In this document: positions 5,998 through 8,519 of the stretch, in pieces
How positions within the stretch are numbered: the first letter of the stretch is position 1
Layout: every line of letters begins with the position of its first letter
From: Aquificaceae bacterium
GTDB taxonomy: Bacteria; Aquificota; Aquificia; Aquificales; Aquificaceae
DNA length: 8,519 nt
Direction of reading: 5' to 3'
Assembly (NCBI GenBank): GCA_015490105.1
Contig: WFYK01000022.1
Span: forward strand, 1-8,519
Position numbers and translations under genes: made by a program
The notes under the pieces: model-generated
Told to the model about the DNA's origin: nothing
Databases searched by the model: none
The model's input: the letters and a program-made list of their open reading frames with translations, nothing else

Positions 5998-6974
5998 GGA
6001 CCTATACCCTGAATTTGAAGCTGTTTTCTTATCTCGGTTAGGAGCTTGTCCAGGGCTTCTTCGTAGTTTTGAGCTTTTATCTTGCATCCTGAAGCGTATT
6101 TGTGGCCTCCTCCTCCGAGACGCTCCGCTATCTTGGAAACGTCCGCGGATACTTTGCTCCTCAGTGAAACCTTCCATACACCCTCTTCAGGCTTTTCTAT
6201 CATCGCAAAGGCAACTTCAACACCCTCCAAAGATCTGGGATAGTTCACAAGGCCTTCACTGTCCGAATACTGGGTTCCTGTCTCCTTGAAGAACCTATCG
6301 AATATGGTTATCCCAGCTACAGAACCACCCTCGTAAAGCTTGAGGGTTTCAAGAACCTTGGAGATCAGCTTCATCTTCCCTAAGGACTCTCTTTCGGAGA
6401 ACATCCTGTATACGTAGTTGGGATCCGCACCGTAGTGGACGAGTTTCTTGGCAAGATCAAAGGTATACTCGTTAGTGTTAGAGTATTTGAAAAAGCCAGT
6501 ATCCGTAGCGAGTCCTGCGTATATGCACGTTGCTATTTCTTTATCTATTGCACTCTCATCCCACTTGGCGATCAGCTCGTAAATAAGTGAGGCGGTGGCA
6601 GGGGCGGAAGGGTCTATGTAATCGTAGCGCCCGTAGAATTCCCCGCCAACGTGGTGATCTATCCTTATACGCTTTCCCACATTTACTTCCGTTCCCGCCC
6701 TGTAAAAACCTGCGGAATCGACTATTATTCCCACATCGTAGAATTTCCCATCGGGAAGGCTTATGACCTCGTCCACGTGAGGAAGAAAGTCCAAAAAGTG
6801 AGGCACTTTGTCTTTACATCCTACGTATACATCCTTTCCCTTCTTTTTGAGGAACAGATATAGAGCAAGAGCACTACCGAGGGCATCTCCGTCCGGATTC
6901 TCGTGAGTCAGTATAAGTATAGATCCGTCAGTTTCTTTGAGAAAATCAAGCAGAGGAACCGACTCACGCTTCAT
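5967..6974 (-). CDS. nrnA: DHH/DHHA1 phosphoesterase, NrnA-type oligoribonuclease / pAp phosphatase
   Basis: NrnA-type enzymes degrade 2-5 nt RNAs (including pGpG) from the end and can dephosphorylate pAp, using Mn2+ held by a DHH domain. Counting from the start chosen here (335 residues), metal-site residues are visible in HENPDGD (24-30), VDSA (D86), DHH (106-108) and ATDTGFF (D158). The DHHA1 substrate-binding motif GGGGH is at 287-291. The size suits the family. I choose the ATG at 6972-6974, because GAGGAGGT lies 7 nt upstream and the protein then begins like relatives. A TTG at 7031 would add 19 residues, but it overlaps the preceding stop and falls in the predicted -35 box. It has its own promoter and lies downstream of the GGDEF-EAL gene, whose EAL product pGpG is a known substrate for such enzymes. 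Recognition of pGpG or RNA rather than other DHH substrates is inferred from the family. Confidence 0.92.
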   Translation of the reverse strand: MKRESVPLLDFLKETDGSILILTHENPDGDALGSALALYLFLKKKGKDVYVGCKDKVPHFLDFLPHVDEVISLPDGKFYDVGIIVDSAGFYRAGTEVNVGKRIRIDHHVGGEFYGRYDYIDPSAPATASLIYELIAKWDESAIDKEIATCIYAGLATDTGFFKYSNTNEYTFDLAKKLVHYGADPNYVYRMFSERESLGKMKLISKVLETLKLYEGGSVAGITIFDRFFKETGTQYSDSEGLVNYPRSLEGVEVAFAMIEKPEEGVWKVSLRSKVSADVSKIAERLGGGGHKYASGCKIKAQNYEEALDKLLTEIRKQLQIQGIGPYSASSEKIA

Positions 6975-6981
6975 ATCCCTT

Positions 6982-6987
6982 ACCTCC
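6982..6987 (-). promoter_or_regulatory. Strong ribosome binding site (GGAGGT) that fixes the nrnA start
   Basis: GGAGGT, within GAGGAGGT, lies 7 nt before the ATG at 6974. In a window where most starts have weak or no Shine-Dalgarno sequence, this clearly favours the internal ATG over the upstream TTG. A nearby CTCC could pair weakly with GGAG, but the stem would be only three or four pairs. Confidence 0.8.
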
Positions 6988-7002
6988 TCGGAGCCACATA
7001 AC

Positions 7003-7031
7003 ACTATAGATCCTTTTGACAGCCTTATCAA
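7003..7031 (-). promoter_or_regulatory. Sigma-70-like promoter for nrnA (TTGATA-17 bp-TATAGT)
   Basis: On the minus strand, TTGATA (7031-7026, 5/6 to the -35 consensus) is followed after exactly 17 bp by TATAGT (7008-7003, 5/6 to the -10 consensus). Transcription would start near 6995-6999, giving a leader of about 21-25 nt that contains the strong GGAGGT site. The -35 box overlaps the stop codon of the GGDEF-EAL gene. A GATC site (7009-7012) directly abuts the -10 box. The gene could therefore be expressed independently of the upstream GGDEF-EAL gene. Confidence 0.7.
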
Positions 7032-8519
7032 TGAGCATCTTCAGAAATCTGATCTATGGGAACAGGCTTGCCTAAAAGATAGCCCTGCCCGTAGTCGACC
7101 CCCAAATCTTGAAGGATCTTGAGAACCTCCTCTCTGTCTATGAACTCCGCGATGACTTTTATGTTCATATCCTTACAGAATTCGGTGATCATCTTGGTGA
7201 GGTTGTAGGAAACTTTGTTTTTGTCGATCTCTCTTACGATCGTTCCGTCGATCTTAAGGTAGTCTATCTGGAGTCTCGTCAGGTTCAGGAGGTTCGAATA
7301 CCCGGAGCCAAAGTCGTCTATGCACAAGCTGTAGCCTTTTTCCCTGAGCCCTTTTGTAACCTTTTCTATCCTTTCTACCTTTGGTATGTCTTCGACCTCA
7401 GTTATCTCTAAAATTATCCTTCTCCTTACCTCAGGATCCGCTGACTCAAGAAGGTTGAAAACTTCTTCATCCAGCAAATCGGAAGGCATGAGGTTTATAC
7501 TGACAGTTATTCCCTTCTCCTTTGCAATTTGGAAGTTTATCTCTATAACCTTTCTTAGGAGCCTTACGTATTCGAAGGTTCCCTTTATAACGTCAAGAAA
7601 CGCGGAGGGGGGAATAGGATTTCCCTGTTTGTCCAGTAACCTTGCCAAGGCCTCGTAGTGACTTATTTTGCCGGTTTTTAACTCTACGATGGGCTGGTAG
7701 AAGCATACAACCCTACCGCTTTCTATCGCCTCCCTTATACGGGCCATGTCTAAGGTTTTTGCCTTCCGTGATATCTCCTCCGTGTAGATCTCTACCCTGT
7801 CTTTCCCGGATCTCTTTGCCCTCAGGAGAGCTTCGTCCGCAGCTCTAATGGCTTCTTCGAGGGATCTCGTCTTGTAACTGGATACGTTAACCCCTATGGA
7901 TACGGTGACCCTCACCGGGACGCCGTTTACCGTGAAGTTGTGACCCTTTATCTTGCGTCTGACCCAATCAAGGAGTGTGATCACCTCCTCTTCAGAGAAT
8001 CTTTCCCTCGGAAGCAGTATGAGAAACTCTTCTCCCGCAAATCTGATTATGGTAGCGTCCGGAAGGGAATCCCTCAGAAGCTTTGCAAGATCCCTGAGGA
8101 TCTGATCACCTGCCTTTTCCCCGTAAGTGGCGTTTACCTTTCTAAAATCATCTACGTCAATGAGCGCAACGTATAGTTTTGTAGTATCGAGGTTTACCGC
8201 CTTTTCAAGCATATATCTTCTGTTTAGAAGTCCCGTAAGCGGATCTACATACAAGCTCTTTTCTACTTTTATCCTCTGAAGGTATTGATGAATAGCGATT
8301 ATCAGAAGAGCCAAGGATATACTAAGGAAACTTGCGGAGACCACCCTCGCGGTAGAAACGATCTCTTTCATTTCCCTCAGCCTCTCTACGGAAAAATCCA
8401 CTACGAAGAGAGCTACAGGTTCGTGATCTTGGATAAAAGGTTTTAAAAAGGTAGCTCCTACCGTGCTTATGTTTTCTTGAATGATCAAAACGTTCCTTCC
8501 TGTTTCCAAAGCACTTACC
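7028..8519 (-). CDS. Membrane-anchored GGDEF-EAL cyclic-di-GMP turnover protein (N-terminus beyond the right window edge)
   Basis: The frame stays open to the right edge (codons for V-S-A precede the TTG at 8509), so the true start lies outside. Residues below count from that TTG. Residues 1-55 are the end of a sensor region, followed by one membrane helix at about 56-76. GGDEF domain: DPLTGLLNRR (89-98), metal aspartates in ALIDVDDF, and a signature that reads AGEEF (158-162). No RxxD inhibitory site occurs at the usual spacing. EAL domain: YEAL (E286), N339, LEIT (E368), DDFG (D398, D399), K419, E455 and GQGY (Q475), so the catalytic set is intact; the usual AEGVE reads AEFID. Likely an active c-di-GMP phosphodiesterase making pGpG, with the GGDEF part catalytic, GTP-sensing or structural. 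The sensed signal is unknown. It stops 53 nt before the nrnA start. Confidence 0.94.
   Translation of the reverse strand, partial: VSALETGRNVLIIQENISTVGATFLKPFIQDHEPVALFVVDFSVERLREMKEIVSTARVVSASFLSISLALLIIAIHQYLQRIKVEKSLYVDPLTGLLNRRYMLEKAVNLDTTKLYVALIDVDDFRKVNATYGEKAGDQILRDLAKLLRDSLPDATIIRFAGEEFLILLPRERFSEEEVITLLDWVRRKIKGHNFTVNGVPVRVTVSIGVNVSSYKTRSLEEAIRAADEALLRAKRSGKDRVEIYTEEISRKAKTLDMARIREAIESGRVVCFYQPIVELKTGKISHYEALARLLDKQGNPIPPSAFLDVIKGTFEYVRLLRKVIEINFQIAKEKGITVSINLMPSDLLDEEVFNLLESADPEVRRRIILEITEVEDIPKVERIEKVTKGLREKGYSLCIDDFGSGYSNLLNLTRLQIDYLKIDGTIVREIDKNKVSYNLTKMITEFCKDMNIKVIAEFIDREEVLKILQDLGVDYGQGYLLGKPVPIDQISEDAH

Noticed and set aside
6975..7031. TTG start for the DHH protein at 7031
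   Set aside because: It overlaps the preceding stop, lies in a good -35 box and has no ribosome binding site, whereas the ATG at 6974 has GGAGGT at 7 nt.

Overview
The window looks like a chromosomal segment of a thermophilic bacterium, most likely an Aquificales/Aquificaceae member. This is inferred from the lysine/glutamate-rich proteins, frequent ATA and AGG/AGA codons, roughly mid-40s GC (judged by eye), very tight gene packing, weak or absent Shine-Dalgarno sites, and a futalosine-pathway (MqnD) enzyme for menaquinone-type quinones. Genus cannot be fixed from sequence alone. Almost every base is coding; no stretch over 300 bases lacks a gene, and I see no mobile element, CRISPR array or rRNA.

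Layout. (1) Positions 5032 to 1, minus strand: a compact run of six genes with gaps of 4, 10, -4, 5 and 54 nt. They are a nucleotide-sugar epimerase, a YggS-type PLP-binding protein, a CPA2 cation:proton antiporter, queA (queuosine tRNA modification), a Dam-like adenine methylase with no restriction partner, and the start of an exported protein cut off by the left edge. (2) Positions 5061 to 5997, plus strand: tRNA-Leu(GAG), followed after only 9 nt by mqnD. (3) Positions 8519 to 5967, minus strand: a membrane-anchored GGDEF-EAL protein (5' end outside the window), then a DHH/DHHA1 phosphoesterase of the NrnA type. That gene has its own good sigma-70-like promoter and ribosome binding site, and its 3' end overlaps mqnD by 31 bp.

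How the parts may work together. The EAL enzyme would convert c-di-GMP to pGpG, and NrnA-type enzymes destroy pGpG and other nanoRNAs, so units (1) to (3) include a plausible c-di-GMP disposal pair. The divergent units (1) and (2) are separated by only 28 bp, in which -10 boxes for both directions overlap. The tRNA would have a leader of only a few nucleotides, the epimerase a near-leaderless TTG start, and the mqnD mRNA would carry a tRNA as its 5' leader.

I do not see an obvious new defence or mobile system. The strongest leads are the c-di-GMP/pGpG pair, the tRNA-mqnD transcript with its shared bidirectional promoter, and the orphan Dam together with GATC sites inside both promoter regions.
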